From an uncultured Allorhizobium sp. (GTDB lineage: Bacteria > Pseudomonadota > Alphaproteobacteria > Rhizobiales > Rhizobiaceae): a DNA stretch of 64,000 bases. This document shows, in pieces, positions 16,099 through 25,003 of this stretch (its first letter is position 1; each line of letters begins with the position of its first letter). The notes beneath the pieces are model-generated. The model searched no databases, was not told the origin of the DNA, and saw only the letters and a program-made list of their open reading frames with translations. Location of the stretch: positions 3,735,001 to 3,799,000 of the forward strand of contig OY288189.1 of the NCBI GenBank assembly GCA_958439205.1, in the 5' to 3' direction. Made by a program: the position numbers and the translations under genes.

Positions 16099-17414
16099 TT
16101 GCGCAAGAGGCTCTTCAGGCCGCCGCCGATCAGAAGTGTCACGTCGATCAATGACAGGATGGGCAGCCCCTGGCCGGCAACGGCTAGATAACGCGGCTGC
16201 CAGTCGGGATCGAACTTCTCCTTGAAGGCGCGCACGCCGCGGAAATTGTAGAAGCGTTCGCCGTGTTCGAAGACCTGCCGGGCAACGTGGTTCCAGGCCG
16301 GCGCGCGTCGATGGCTGGAGAGACCGGCCAGCGGCGCCATGCCAAGATTGAGCGTGCGAAACCCCTGCCCCTTCAGGGCCTCCATTATCTTCACGAAGAG
16401 CAGGTCCATCATGCCGCGATGGACGCCGGGGACATGGCGCATCAGGTCGATGAAAGCATCGCCATCAGACGAGGCGGTCATCAGGCTGGCAAATGCAACG
16501 ATGTGGCCATCCAGGCGAATGACGGCGACCGGGCCTGCGGCGACATAGGCGCGATCGAAGGTGCCGAGCGAGAAGCCCTTTTCGCCGGCCTTGTGGGCAG
16601 CGAGCCAGGTGTCGGAGACGGTTTCAAGCTCGTCGAGGACGGATGGCACGGCTTCTTGGGCCAGGAGTTCGAAGGCGAGCCCGTCGCGCTCGGCGCGGTT
16701 GATCGAGCGGCGCAGCTTCAGCCAGTCGCCTCCGGCCAGCGTAAAGGTCGTGAGATCGACGACCGCCTGCTCACCGAGCTTCAGCGCCTGGAGGCGCATG
16801 TCGACGGCAACTGGCAGGAAGTCGGCGGAGACCTGGTAGAACACCGGCCGGCTGCGGGTGCGGCGGGCCTCGGCGATGAATTTTTCGACCAGCGGCGCCC
16901 AGAGATGTTTGGGACCCACGGGGTCGAAGAGTGCCACCAGCGAGCGACCCTGGCGGGCATACATGATGAAGCCCTGGCCGCAGTCGGAAAAGAGGATTCG
17001 CTTGTCGCCAAGGCGCACGAGGCCGGCGCTGGCATTCTCCTGCTGCGGCAGAAGTGCTGTGGCGCGGGCAAGATCGTCGGCGGCATCGTCTTCCTCTTCC
17101 CGCTTGCGGCGCGGGTTGCGCACCAGCCCGCGCGAGGCGATGACACCGAGCACCATGGAAAGGCCAAGCGTGCCCTCGGTCGCATCGATGCCATGGCGGG
17201 CAAGCACCAGACCCCAGCCGAATTTCAACAGGTTCTCTTCAACAAGAACCGGGCCGAGCAGCGCCAGCATGGCCAGCGCGCCTAGCACCATTCCGGTGCG
17301 CGGCGCCCGCAGGACGAGCTTCGGAATCAGCGAGAGAGCGACGACAGACAGGGGCTTGGTGCGACCTGATGAAGGTGCAGGAGCCGCCGCCTCGGCATCG
17401 GACAGAGAAGAAGC
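16095..17414 (-). CDS. Lysyl-phosphatidylglycerol synthase-like protein lacking the flippase domain
   Basis: The protein matches the C-terminal catalytic half of LpiA/MprF (DUF2156), which moves lysine from Lys-tRNA to phosphatidylglycerol. Family marks include FSDCGQGFIMYARQGRSLVALFDPVG, LRRSINRAERDG, and FRTLNLGMAPLAGL. Normal LpiA/MprF is about 850 residues with a large N-terminal flippase of many membrane segments. Here only about two membrane segments (about residues 35-60 and 68-100) precede the enzyme domain, total 439 residues from the ATG at 17414. There is no room for the missing half upstream, because only about 210 bases separate it from the next gene. Translationally coupled to acvB, so the synthesis-hydrolysis pairing is kept. 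Confidence 0.85.
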   Translation of the reverse strand, partial: ASSLSDAEAAAPAPSSGRTKPLSVVALSLIPKLVLRAPRTGMVLGALAMLALLGPVLVEENLLKFGWGLVLARHGIDATEGTLGLSMVLGVIASRGLVRNPRRKREEEDDAADDLARATALLPQQENASAGLVRLGDKRILFSDCGQGFIMYARQGRSLVALFDPVGPKHLWAPLVEKFIAEARRTRSRPVFYQVSADFLPVAVDMRLQALKLGEQAVVDLTTFTLAGGDWLKLRRSINRAERDGLAFELLAQEAVPSVLDELETVSDTWLAAHKAGEKGFSLGTFDRAYVAAGPVAVIRLDGHIVAFASLMTASSDGDAFIDLMRHVPGVHRGMMDLLFVKIMEALKGQGFRTLNLGMAPLAGLSSHRRAPAWNHVARQVFEHGERFYNFRGVRAFKEKFDPDWQPRYLAVAGQGLPILSLIDVTLLIGGGLKSLLRK

Positions 17415-17626
17415 CATGAACCGGACCACGAACAAAGGGAAACGGAACGCTTATTAGCGCCCATGCATGGACCGAAGCTTGTGACACCAACGGGTAAACG
17501 AGTCGGTAAGCCAACGCATAAATTGCGCAAGACACCGGATTTCTTCGTCGGTCAAGCTAACGAAACGCAAGACTGCCCTGCGTGGCGAGCGGACCGACGC
17601 CCCCTCGCCGCCCGGTGATCAGACGA

Positions 17627-18769
17627 TCAGCGCTGGCGCAGAACGGTTGCGGCCAGCGAGAAGGGGCTCGATACGGTTTGTGCCGCGGCATCGAAGACGA
17701 AGGCTCCGGCATCGCCGAGCGTTGCGACAGACGCCGGCTTGCTCAGCGTCGTTGCCAACTGCTTCACATCGAAGAAACGGTTGTGGTTGGTGGCATCGAT
17801 GGATTCCAGCGAGGAGATATCGACGATGGTGATGCCGTAGCGCTTTGCCGCCTCTGCCACCTCGGGATTGCGCGCATCGAGCGCGCCTACCCTCTGGGTG
17901 CCGGCACCGAGAACGCTGGAGACGAGCAAGGCGCGGTCATCGGGAGCGACCAGAATGGTGATCGGGGTCTTCATGCGGCCGATGACATCGAGCTGGGCGG
18001 TGAAGACATCCTCGTCGATATCGGGGGCTGCCATGATCACCCGGAGACGGTCGAGCACATCGCCCTTGCCTTCCAGCCGGAGCTGGCGGAGCGCTTCGAC
18101 GGTGAGCCAACCACCCATGGAATGGGCGAAGACATCGACCTCGCCTTTGCGGGCCCGCACGACGTCGGTCAGCATGTCGGCCAGGGCGTCCCGCGAATAG
18201 GTGGCGGATTCCTTGTCGGCGACATAACCCGGCAATGCCGCGAGCGAGGGCCAGGAGAAGAGGATGGGCGTTCCGTCGAAATTGCTGTCCGTCTTCAGCT
18301 GGGCCAGCCGGAAAAGCGATTCCTGGAAATTGTAGTTGTAGCCATGGACGAAGACGACAGGCGCGCCCGTCTCCCGACGGCGAACCGCCTGCAGAAGGCT
18401 TTCCCGGTCGAGCACGGATTGGGACACAACGGCGAAATCGGTTTTGGGGTCGACCTTGCGACCGGGCTTTGGCCATTCGATATTGGCCGCGACATGGGTC
18501 GGTGGAATGGAGACGTCGAAGCTCGCATAATTCGGCTCACGCGTCTTATCCGTGGTGAAGACGTTCTTGCCGGGCTCGGCGCGGTCGCGGGTGGTGACCG
18601 AATAGAGGGTTTCGACCCGTGTCGGCTTGAAGTCACCCACGGCAACCGTATCCAGGGTTTCCGGCCCCGGCCTTCCGGCGCAGGCGGTGAGGCCAGCGGT
18701 TGAGACCACGCAGAGCGCCATAAGGGCCAAACGCGACCGGCCATGGTCGCCGAAGGTCGGAAAACGCAT
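17627..18769 (-). CDS. DUF900-type alpha/beta hydrolase lipoprotein
   Basis: A 380-residue predicted lipoprotein. The leader SRLALMALCVVSTAGLTAC ends in a lipobox with Cys. The body is the DUF900 alpha/beta hydrolase fold: VVFVHGYNYNFQESLF supplies the oxyanion region, VDVFAHSMGGWLTVEAL the nucleophile Ser, LVAPDDRALLVS an Asp region, and a His near NHNRFFD. It probably acts as an esterase or lipase in the envelope; the substrate is unknown. Adjacent to the lipid-modifying lpiA/acvB pair on the same strand, but about 210 bases separate them. Confidence 0.85.
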   Translation of the reverse strand: MRFPTFGDHGRSRLALMALCVVSTAGLTACAGRPGPETLDTVAVGDFKPTRVETLYSVTTRDRAEPGKNVFTTDKTREPNYASFDVSIPPTHVAANIEWPKPGRKVDPKTDFAVVSQSVLDRESLLQAVRRRETGAPVVFVHGYNYNFQESLFRLAQLKTDSNFDGTPILFSWPSLAALPGYVADKESATYSRDALADMLTDVVRARKGEVDVFAHSMGGWLTVEALRQLRLEGKGDVLDRLRVIMAAPDIDEDVFTAQLDVIGRMKTPITILVAPDDRALLVSSVLGAGTQRVGALDARNPEVAEAAKRYGITIVDISSLESIDATNHNRFFDVKQLATTLSKPASVATLGDAGAFVFDAAAQTVSSPFSLAATVLRQR

Positions 18770-19159
18770 ACAGGATCATCCTTGCAGATCGACAACCGCC
18801 GCCACGCATCCTCATGACCGGGCAGCCGGCGCGAGCTATAACCGCAGAACGAAGTTGCGCCAAGAGCCAAGGCCGTTGGAATGCCGGAAGTGCAGCCTCA
18901 GCGCACCTGCGACAGGTTTGTCGAACACGGCTTTGCACAGCTGGATACATACCAATCCGGTTATGGTTTCCGGCCACATAATTATTTGCCTGCCTGCATC
19001 CCTTCTGTAATCATAACTGACAAGGAAGAGTCTGCCGGATGGGAGTGAGGAACCGGGCGACGCGATCTTTACATGACTACACCTGTCATGTTTTTGATTG
19101 CTCCGTTGCCTCGAGCCGGTGGATATTCCCAGCTGAACAAAACATGGGAGGAGGAAATC
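18770..19159. other. Intergenic region upstream of the TRAP operon
   Basis: No gene is supported in these 390 bases. An inverted repeat CATGAC, seven bases, GTCATG, lies at 19072-19090, about 70 bases before dctP, and could be an operator for an unseen regulator. A small frame spanning this region lacks coding character. Confidence 0.35.
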
Positions 19160-20194
19160 ATGTTGCGCCAATTTTTGATCGCCGGACTGTCCGGTGCTGC
19201 ACTTTGCCTGACCGGAGCAGCAACTTTCGCTGCGGACGTTACCCTCAAGCTGCACCAGATGCTGCCGCCACAGGCGACGATCCCGTCGAAGGTGCTTCAG
19301 CCCTGGGCCGAGAAGATCCAGGCTGATTCCGGCGGCCGCATCGCCGTCGAGCTCTATCCGGCGATGCAGTTGGGCGGCAAGCCGTCCGACCTCGTCGACC
19401 AGGTCAAGGACGGCGTCGTCGACCTCACCTGGACGCTGTTCGGCTACACGCCCGGCCGTTTCCCGAAGTCGGAAGCCTTCGAGCTGCCGTTCATGGTGAC
19501 GACGGCGGAAGCGACCTCGGTTGCCTTCCAGGACTATGCCGACAAGCACCTGAAGGACGAACTGGCGGAATATCACGTTCTCGCCGTCCATACGCATGGT
19601 CCGGGCCTCATCCATACCATCGGCTCCAAGCCGGTTCAGAAGCTTGAAGACATGCAGGGCCTGAAGCTGCGCGGCACCTCCAAGGTGGTCAACCAGATGC
19701 TGGAAGCCATGGGCGCGTCTGCCGTCGGCATGCCGGTCACGGCCGTGCCGGAGAGCCTGTCGAAGAGCGTCATCGACGGCTCCGTCGTGCCGTGGGAAGT
19801 GACGCCGGCGATCAAGATCGCGGAACTTGCGCCGAACCATACGGCCTTTTCGGGTGCCACCGGCCTCTATACCGGCACCTTCGTCTTTGCGATGAACAAG
19901 GACAGCTACGACGCCCTGCCCGACGACCTGAAGAAGATCATCGACGACAATTCCGGCAAGGAACTGGCTCGTCTCTTCGGCAAGGCGATGGATGAAGGCG
20001 ATGTGCGCGGCAAGGACATTGCCGACAAGGCCGGCAACACGACCTATACGCTCGATGAAGCGGAAACCGCCCGCTGGAAGGCGGCCGGCGAGGCCGTGAC
20101 CAAGGCCTGGATTGCCGAGATGGACGGCAAGGGTCTTGATGGCACCACGCTTTACAACGACGCTCTTGCCCTGATCCAGGCCAACAGCAAGTAA
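19160..20194 (+). CDS. dctP: TRAP transporter substrate-binding protein DctP
   Basis: Periplasmic solute receptor of a tripartite ATP-independent transporter, 344 residues. The ATG at 19160 follows GGGAGGAGG and opens an ideal signal peptide, MLRQFLIAGLSGAALCLTGA, with cleavage near TFAA-D. The mature protein starts VTLKLHQMLPPQA. The conserved arginine-bearing segment used to hold a carboxylate is around GLKLRGTSKVVNQML. The likely ligand is an organic acid, but it cannot be fixed from sequence. Followed by an attenuator-like hairpin and then dctQ and dctM, as expected for an abundant binding protein. Confidence 0.92.
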   Translation: MLRQFLIAGLSGAALCLTGAATFAADVTLKLHQMLPPQATIPSKVLQPWAEKIQADSGGRIAVELYPAMQLGGKPSDLVDQVKDGVVDLTWTLFGYTPGRFPKSEAFELPFMVTTAEATSVAFQDYADKHLKDELAEYHVLAVHTHGPGLIHTIGSKPVQKLEDMQGLKLRGTSKVVNQMLEAMGASAVGMPVTAVPESLSKSVIDGSVVPWEVTPAIKIAELAPNHTAFSGATGLYTGTFVFAMNKDSYDALPDDLKKIIDDNSGKELARLFGKAMDEGDVRGKDIADKAGNTTYTLDEAETARWKAAGEAVTKAWIAEMDGKGLDGTTLYNDALALIQANSK

Positions 20195-20207
20195 CCTCCC
20201 CGACTTG

Positions 20208-20241
20208 TCCGGGCGCTTGTCGGAAGGCGCCCGGACCTTTT
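20208..20241 (+). terminator. Hairpin between dctP and dctQ
   Basis: TCCGGGCGC and GCGCCCGGA form a perfect nine-pair stem with a 10-base loop, followed by CCTTTT. Its position suggests partial termination or RNA protection that keeps dctP in excess over the membrane subunits. Confidence 0.7.
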
Positions 20242-20263
20242 GAGCGTATCAGAGGACTTATTG

Positions 20264-20803
20264 ATGGCACCTGCCACTTCAACCAGCTTCGACAGACTGG
20301 AGCGGGGCTGTCATGCCCTGGCCTCAGGCCTTGTTCTGTTCGGCGGTTTCTGTCTCGTGGTCGCCTGCGGCCTGACGGTCGCCTCGATCCTTGGCGGCCT
20401 GACGATCCGGCCGCTGCCCGGGGAAATCGAACTTGTCGAGGCGCTGTGCGGCCTTGCCGTGTTTGCGTTTTTGCCCTTCTGCCAGCTGAAGCGCGGCCAT
20501 GTGGGGGTCGACATCCTCATATCCGCCTTCGGACCGAAAGCCATGAACTGGACCCAGCTGATCGGCGACGTTGTCATCACGCTGCTGATCGGCCTCGTCA
20601 CCTGGCGCCATGCCGTGGGCACGATGGACAAGATCGGCAATGGCGAGACCACGCCACTGCTACTGATGCCGGTCTGGTGGGGCTTTGCCATCGCGCTTGC
20701 CATCCTGATTGCCAATGTCATCGTCTGCCTCTTCGTGATCGCTGCCGACATCCGCGACATCCGCCGTGGCAAACCAATTGTTGCTGCGATGGGAGCGCAC
20801 TGA
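20264..20803 (+). CDS. dctQ: TRAP transporter small membrane subunit DctQ
   Basis: A 179-residue integral membrane protein with four hydrophobic segments. The charged motif between helices, LPFCQLKRGHVGVDIL, is typical of DctQ. The start MAPATSTSFDRLE at 20264 has AGAGG upstream. It assembles with DctM in the inner membrane. Its TGA overlaps the ATG of dctM (TGATG), so translation is coupled. Confidence 0.9.
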   Translation: MAPATSTSFDRLERGCHALASGLVLFGGFCLVVACGLTVASILGGLTIRPLPGEIELVEALCGLAVFAFLPFCQLKRGHVGVDILISAFGPKAMNWTQLIGDVVITLLIGLVTWRHAVGTMDKIGNGETTPLLLMPVWWGFAIALAILIANVIVCLFVIAADIRDIRRGKPIVAAMGAH

Positions 20804-22113
20804 TGAGCAGTATTGAAATCGGCCTCTGGTCCTTTCCCGTCCTTATTCTGTTGATTTTCCTGCGCGTGCCGATCGGGGCTGCCATGCTCGGCACCGGCAT
20901 TGTCGGGACCTTCCTGGTTCTCGGCAAATGGACGCCTGTTCTGGCGCAGATGAAGGTGCTCGCCTGGAACACCAATGCGAACTACTCACTGTCGATCATT
21001 CCGCTCTTCCTGCTGATGGGCCAGTTTGCGGCGCGCGGCGGCATGAGCCAGGCCTTGTTCAATGCGGCCGCGGCGTTTCTCGGGCACCGCAAGGGCGGGG
21101 TTGCGATGGCCGCAATCGGCGCATCTGCCGGCTTCGGCTCGATCTGCGGCTCGTCGCTGGCAACGGCTGCGACCATGGCGCAGGTGGCGCTGCCGGAACT
21201 GAAGCGCAACGGCTATGCGGGCGGGCTTGCCACGGCCTCGCTTGCCGCCGGCGGCACGCTCGGGATCCTGATCCCGCCCTCCGTCGTGCTGGTCATCTAT
21301 GCAATCCTTGCCGAGCAGAACATCGCCAAGCTCTTCCTGGCGGCCTTCGTGCCCGGCATCATCGCGGCGATCTCCTATCTCGTCGTCATCGCCATCTATG
21401 TTCGGCTGAAGCCTGAATCGGCGGGTCATGCGGCGCGCATCCCGTGGAAGGACCGCGTGCCGGCGTTGATTGCGGTGTGGCCGGTTGTTGCGATCTTCTT
21501 TGCGGTCGTCGGGGGCATCTATCTCGGCTGGTTTACGCCGACCCAGGCTGCTGCCGTGGGTGCTGCCGGTGCCGGACTCGTCGCCTTCGCCAATGGCGGG
21601 CTGGATCGCAAGTCGCTGTTCGACTGCTTCAAGGAGACGGCGGTTTCGACCGGCATGATCTTCTTCATCATCCTCGGCGCCTCGGTGTTCAACTCTTTCC
21701 TCGCCTTCTCCCGCCTGCCGCAGGTGGGCGCGGAATGGGTGACGGCGCAGGGCTTTGCGCCGATGACGGTGCTGATCATCATCCTGGTGCTCTACATCAT
21801 CTTCGGCTGCATCATGGACTCGCTCTCGATGATCGTGCTCACCATCCCGATCTTCTTCCCGATCGTGACGGCGATGGATTTCGGCATGAGCCCGGAGCAT
21901 TTCGCCATCTGGTTCGGCATCCTGGTGCTGATGGTGGCCGAGATCGGGATGATTACGCCACCAGTGGGGCTCAACCTCTTCATCATATCGGCGATGGCCC
22001 GCGATGTGCCGATCCGCGAGACCTACAAGGGGATCGTGCCCTTCGTCACCGCCGACCTCTTCCGCATCGTGCTGCTCACGGCCTTTCCGATCATCTCGAT
22101 CTTCCTTGTGTGA
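20803..22113 (+). CDS. dctM: TRAP transporter large permease subunit DctM
   Basis: A 436-residue permease with about 12 hydrophobic segments that carries substrate with sodium ions. The start MSSIEIGLWSFPVLI at 20803 is coupled to dctQ. Family motifs are seen in GSICGSSLATAATM, GTLGILIPPSVVLVIYAI, CIMDSLSMIVLTIPIFFPI and MITPPVGLNLFII. Complete and intact. With dctP and dctQ it forms a full transporter with no regulator attached in the window. Confidence 0.93.
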   Translation: MSSIEIGLWSFPVLILLIFLRVPIGAAMLGTGIVGTFLVLGKWTPVLAQMKVLAWNTNANYSLSIIPLFLLMGQFAARGGMSQALFNAAAAFLGHRKGGVAMAAIGASAGFGSICGSSLATAATMAQVALPELKRNGYAGGLATASLAAGGTLGILIPPSVVLVIYAILAEQNIAKLFLAAFVPGIIAAISYLVVIAIYVRLKPESAGHAARIPWKDRVPALIAVWPVVAIFFAVVGGIYLGWFTPTQAAAVGAAGAGLVAFANGGLDRKSLFDCFKETAVSTGMIFFIILGASVFNSFLAFSRLPQVGAEWVTAQGFAPMTVLIIILVLYIIFGCIMDSLSMIVLTIPIFFPIVTAMDFGMSPEHFAIWFGILVLMVAEIGMITPPVGLNLFIISAMARDVPIRETYKGIVPFVTADLFRIVLLTAFPIISIFLV

Positions 22114-22136
22114 GGAGGTTCGAGGGGTAGCCCCCC

Positions 22137-22391
22137 CTACGTTTCGGGCTGATCCGGATAACAGCGCAGACAGGCTCTGAAGCCGCCCTCACGGGCGGCT
22201 TCAGCCGTTTCATGGAAGACGACGCTTTCCGGTCGTGTCGGACGGGAGGAGCAGGACGGGCGGCAGAAGATGCCGGTGGAGAGGGTGCCGTAGACGAAGC
22301 GGCCATCCATCGACCGGTCGCGGGTGAGGATGGCATTCCAGCGGGCATCTCCCACAGGCAGTTCGGGTGTCGTGGTGCGGTCGATTTGCAT
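22137..22391 (-). CDS. Stand-alone Ada-type metal-binding domain
   Basis: An 84-residue protein that is just the N-terminal zinc domain of Ada. Four cysteines fall in the right pattern: GIFCRPSCSSR followed by GFRACLRCYP. In Ada, one of these cysteines takes a methyl group from DNA phosphotriesters and switches on DNA binding. Here no AraC or methyltransferase domain follows. The start at 22391 has GGAG five bases upstream. It could be a minimal methyl sensor or a protein that has taken another role. It lies next to pgpA on the same strand. Confidence 0.8.
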   Translation of the reverse strand: MQIDRTTTPELPVGDARWNAILTRDRSMDGRFVYGTLSTGIFCRPSCSSRPTRPESVVFHETAEAAREGGFRACLRCYPDQPET

Positions 22392-22408
22392 ACTGTCTCC
22401 GGTGTTTT

Positions 22409-22942
22409 TCAAGGCGCAGGATCCGTGTGAAACCCTCGCCGCGCCACCCGTTTCCTGCCGATTTGAAGACCCGCAAAGAGAATACCGACCGCGAGCGCTG
22501 GAACGAGATCATCCAGCATCACGCCCCAGCCTGACGGCACCTGCTCGACATAAGCCATCGGCCACGGCTTGAGCCTGTCGAGAAAAAGGAAGAGCGCGGC
22601 AAAGGGCACCAGCAATTTCCATCCGGCCTGGCGAATGAGGGATGCACCGATCAGGAAGGCAGCCACTTCGTCGATGACAATCCGGCGATCGTCCTTCACG
22701 CCCGTCGCCTGATCGATCGCTGAGGCGGCATAAACGCCGATGGCGAAGATGACGACGCCCAGCACCGGCACGACATGCCTTGGCAGCTTGATCGACAGCA
22801 GCAGGAGCGACAGAAGGGCGAAGACCGCAAGCCCTGCCCTGAAGGGAACCACCAGTCCCGCACCGAACCAGGTGGCCAAAAGCCACTGCCAGGCTGGAAC
22901 CAGACCAATGCCCGGGGGCTGCAATATCTCGATTTCGGGCAT
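22409..22942 (-). CDS. pgpA: Phosphatidylglycerophosphatase A
   Basis: A PgpA-type lipid phosphatase that turns phosphatidylglycerol phosphate into phosphatidylglycerol at the inner membrane. About 177 residues with several hydrophobic segments. The hallmark acidic motifs are DDRRIVIDEVAAF, FLFLDRLKPWPMAYVEQ, and SGWGVMLDDLVPAL. The start MPEIEILQPPG is preferred, though the GGGGAG site is close to the ATG; an upstream TTG would add eight residues. It fits the lipid theme with the lysyl-PG genes at 14.7-17.4 kb but is not linked to them. Confidence 0.85.
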   Translation of the reverse strand: MPEIEILQPPGIGLVPAWQWLLATWFGAGLVVPFRAGLAVFALLSLLLLSIKLPRHVVPVLGVVIFAIGVYAASAIDQATGVKDDRRIVIDEVAAFLIGASLIRQAGWKLLVPFAALFLFLDRLKPWPMAYVEQVPSGWGVMLDDLVPALAVGILFAGLQIGRKRVARRGFHTDPAP

Positions 22943-23046
22943 GGGCTCCCCAGGTCGAGGGTTCAAAATTCCGATTGTCCGATGGACCGGACCGGGTATA
23001 GGCGTTGCAGATATGCGTCCACAGTTGCAAATTCGAGGCAGGTAAC

Positions 23047-23340
23047 GTGAAGTTTTTCACCGATAGGCTGGCCAGTCGGGTGTCTCTCCGGACCCTGTTC
23101 TGGCGCGACATGATCGCCGTCGGCACGACGATGAGCCTGGCCTGCCTTGCCGTGGCCCTGTTTCTGGCGGCTGCGGAGGCTCCGATCTGGCTTGTCGTCC
23201 TCGTCTTCCTGCTGCCCCTGCCTTACAACGCCTTCATGTGGCACTGCGTGTGGACCGGGGCTGAAGCCGTCGATGGCACCGCACGCATCCTTGTGCGCGC
23301 CACGGCAACCGTCTGGCTGATCATCGTCCTGTTCATCTGA
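23047..23340 (+). CDS. Small membrane protein
   Basis: A 97-residue protein from a GTG at 23047 that has GAGGCAGG upstream. It holds three hydrophobic segments (about residues 20-40, 45-63 and 78-96). A conserved-looking loop LPYNAFMWHCVWTGAEA joins the last two. I do not recognise a named family. Divergent from pgpA, with which it shares a promoter region. Confidence 0.65.
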   Translation: MKFFTDRLASRVSLRTLFWRDMIAVGTTMSLACLAVALFLAAAEAPIWLVVLVFLLPLPYNAFMWHCVWTGAEAVDGTARILVRATATVWLIIVLFI

Positions 23341-23485
23341 TCGTGGTCGCCGGGATCCTAGCGGATCGGCGGAGCCGACCGTGGAACACCCCGTTGAATG
23401 CCGGCCTCATCAGCTATATCGGGGTCTCGGGCAGACAGAATTCGCTGTCGGTGTCACCGATTCTCTCCCAGGCGCAGTCAGACCC

Positions 23486-24136
23486 ATGGAAACCACGCTC
23501 TACCTGCCGGTCAAAGGCTACCTCGAACAGGCAGGCTATGCCGTGAAGGGCGAAGTCGGCGGCTGCGACGTGGTGGGCATTCGCGATGACGAGCCACCCG
23601 TCGTGGTCGTCTGCGAGCTGAAGCTCAGCTTCAACCTCGAACTCATCCTGCAGGCCGTCGACCGCGCATCGATCGCAGACGAGGTCTGGATTGCCGCGCG
23701 CGTCTCGGCCAAGGGCCGGGGGCGCGAGAGCGACAAACGCTACCGCGATCTCTGCCGCCGGCTCGGGATCGGCATGCTCGGCATATCCGACCGCGGCGAG
23801 GTCAGCGTGATCGTCGGCTCGGTCACGCCGATGCCACGCACCAATCCGAAACGACGCTCGCGGCTGATGCGCGAACACCAGAAACGAAAAGGCGATCCGG
23901 CCGTTGGCGGCAGCACGCGAACGCCCCTGATGACCGCCTACCGCCAGCAGGCGCTGGCTTGCGCCTCCGCGCTTTCCGCAGGTCCGCTCAAGGTGCGGGA
24001 GATCCGCGACCATGTGCCGGAGGCGGCCAAGATCCTGCAGGGCAATGTCTATGGCTGGTTCGAGCGGGTGGATCGCGGCGTCTACGGGTTGACGCCTGTG
24101 GGGCTGGAGGCGCTGGCGCGGTGGACGGAAACGTAA
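23486..24136 (+). CDS. DUF2161 family nuclease-like protein
   Basis: A 216-residue protein starting METTLYLPVKGYLEQAGYAVKGEVGGCDVVG. This opening plus VVVVCELKLSF looks like the core of a PD-(D/E)XK nuclease fold: Glu in KGEV, Asp in GCDVVG, and the E-L-K triad. The C-terminal part, MTAYRQQALACASAL to VDRGVYGLTPVGLEAL, looks like a winged-helix DNA-binding tail. It matches what I know of DUF2161. Targets are unknown; no methyltransferase or partner sits beside it. Confidence 0.75.
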   Translation: METTLYLPVKGYLEQAGYAVKGEVGGCDVVGIRDDEPPVVVVCELKLSFNLELILQAVDRASIADEVWIAARVSAKGRGRESDKRYRDLCRRLGIGMLGISDRGEVSVIVGSVTPMPRTNPKRRSRLMREHQKRKGDPAVGGSTRTPLMTAYRQQALACASALSAGPLKVREIRDHVPEAAKILQGNVYGWFERVDRGVYGLTPVGLEALARWTET

Positions 24137-24208
24137 TCGGCACGACCGCACGCACCGCTCATCCATCGGCGGGAACGCAGCTGTGCGTCCCCGCCCAGCG
24201 AGAGAAGA

Positions 24209-24922
24209 TCAGGCGCCGAAGGCCCCATCGATCGTGTGCATTGCACCCGTCACGAAACTTGCCTCAGGGCCTGCCAGCCAGGCCACCATGCCTGCGACCT
24301 CTTCCGGCCGACCGTGGCGCTTGATCGCCATGAAGCTGTGCATCAGGTCTTTCATCGGACCACCCTCAGGATTGGCATCGGTGTCGATCGGCCCAGGCTG
24401 GACGACATTGATGGTAATGCCGCGTGGACCGAAGTCGCGCGCTAGTCCCCTGGCAAGTCCTTGCAGCGCAGACTTGCTGACAGCATAGGATGCCATGCCC
24501 GGAACCGGCATGCGATCGCCGTTGACGGAGCCCATAACGATGATGCGCCCGCCTTCCGGCATCTGCCGCGCCGCTTCCACCGAGGCATGATAGGGCGTCT
24601 GGATATTGATCTGGAACAGCCGGTCGATGGCGTCGACGTCCTGTTCCAGCGCATCGCCGAAGAGGGCGATTCCGGAGTTGACGACGAGGATGTCGAGGGG
24701 GCCGCTGTCGCGGACCCTTGCAATCACGGCATCGCGGTCCGCACTGTCGGTGACGACTGCCGTGCTTCCGGTCTCTGACGCCAGTTGTTCAGCGGCAGCC
24801 TGGGATCCGGCATAGGTGAAGGTAACCTTTGCGCCATCGCTCGCGAACCGCCGGACAACAGCTGCTCCTATTCCACGACTGCCGCCAAGCACCAATACGG
24901 ATTTGCCTTCAAAATTGGACAT
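24209..24922 (-). CDS. bdcA: SDR-family protein BdcA
   Basis: A 237-residue short-chain dehydrogenase. The cofactor loop is VLVLGGSRGIGAAVVRRF, the Asn site NSGIALFGDAL, and the catalytic Ser, Tyr and Lys lie in MGSVNGDR and ASYAVSKSALQGLARG. It closely resembles E. coli BdcA, down to the ending GPEASFVTGAMHTIDGAFGA. BdcA is reported to bind cyclic di-GMP and promote biofilm dispersal. AAGGAG precedes the ATG. It is divergent from a BdcR-like repressor, the same order as in E. coli. Confidence 0.88.
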   Translation of the reverse strand: MSNFEGKSVLVLGGSRGIGAAVVRRFASDGAKVTFTYAGSQAAAEQLASETGSTAVVTDSADRDAVIARVRDSGPLDILVVNSGIALFGDALEQDVDAIDRLFQINIQTPYHASVEAARQMPEGGRIIVMGSVNGDRMPVPGMASYAVSKSALQGLARGLARDFGPRGITINVVQPGPIDTDANPEGGPMKDLMHSFMAIKRHGRPEEVAGMVAWLAGPEASFVTGAMHTIDGAFGA

Positions 24923-24944
24923 TTCTGCTCCTTGAGAGTTTACG

Positions 24945-25003
24945 TAACGAGCGCTACATAAATACTAGATCCCAGGCTTCAAGGTTTTTTATAGTGACCA
25001 CTA
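24945..25003. promoter_or_regulatory. Candidate BdcR operators
   Basis: Two related 12-base palindrome-like sites lie 47 bases apart in the bdcA-bdcR gap: TAACG-AG-CGCTA at 24945-24956 (one mismatch in the arms) and TAGTG-AC-CACTA at 24992-25003 (perfect arms). The second overlaps the proposed bdcR GTG start. Their place suggests autorepression. Confidence 0.5.
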
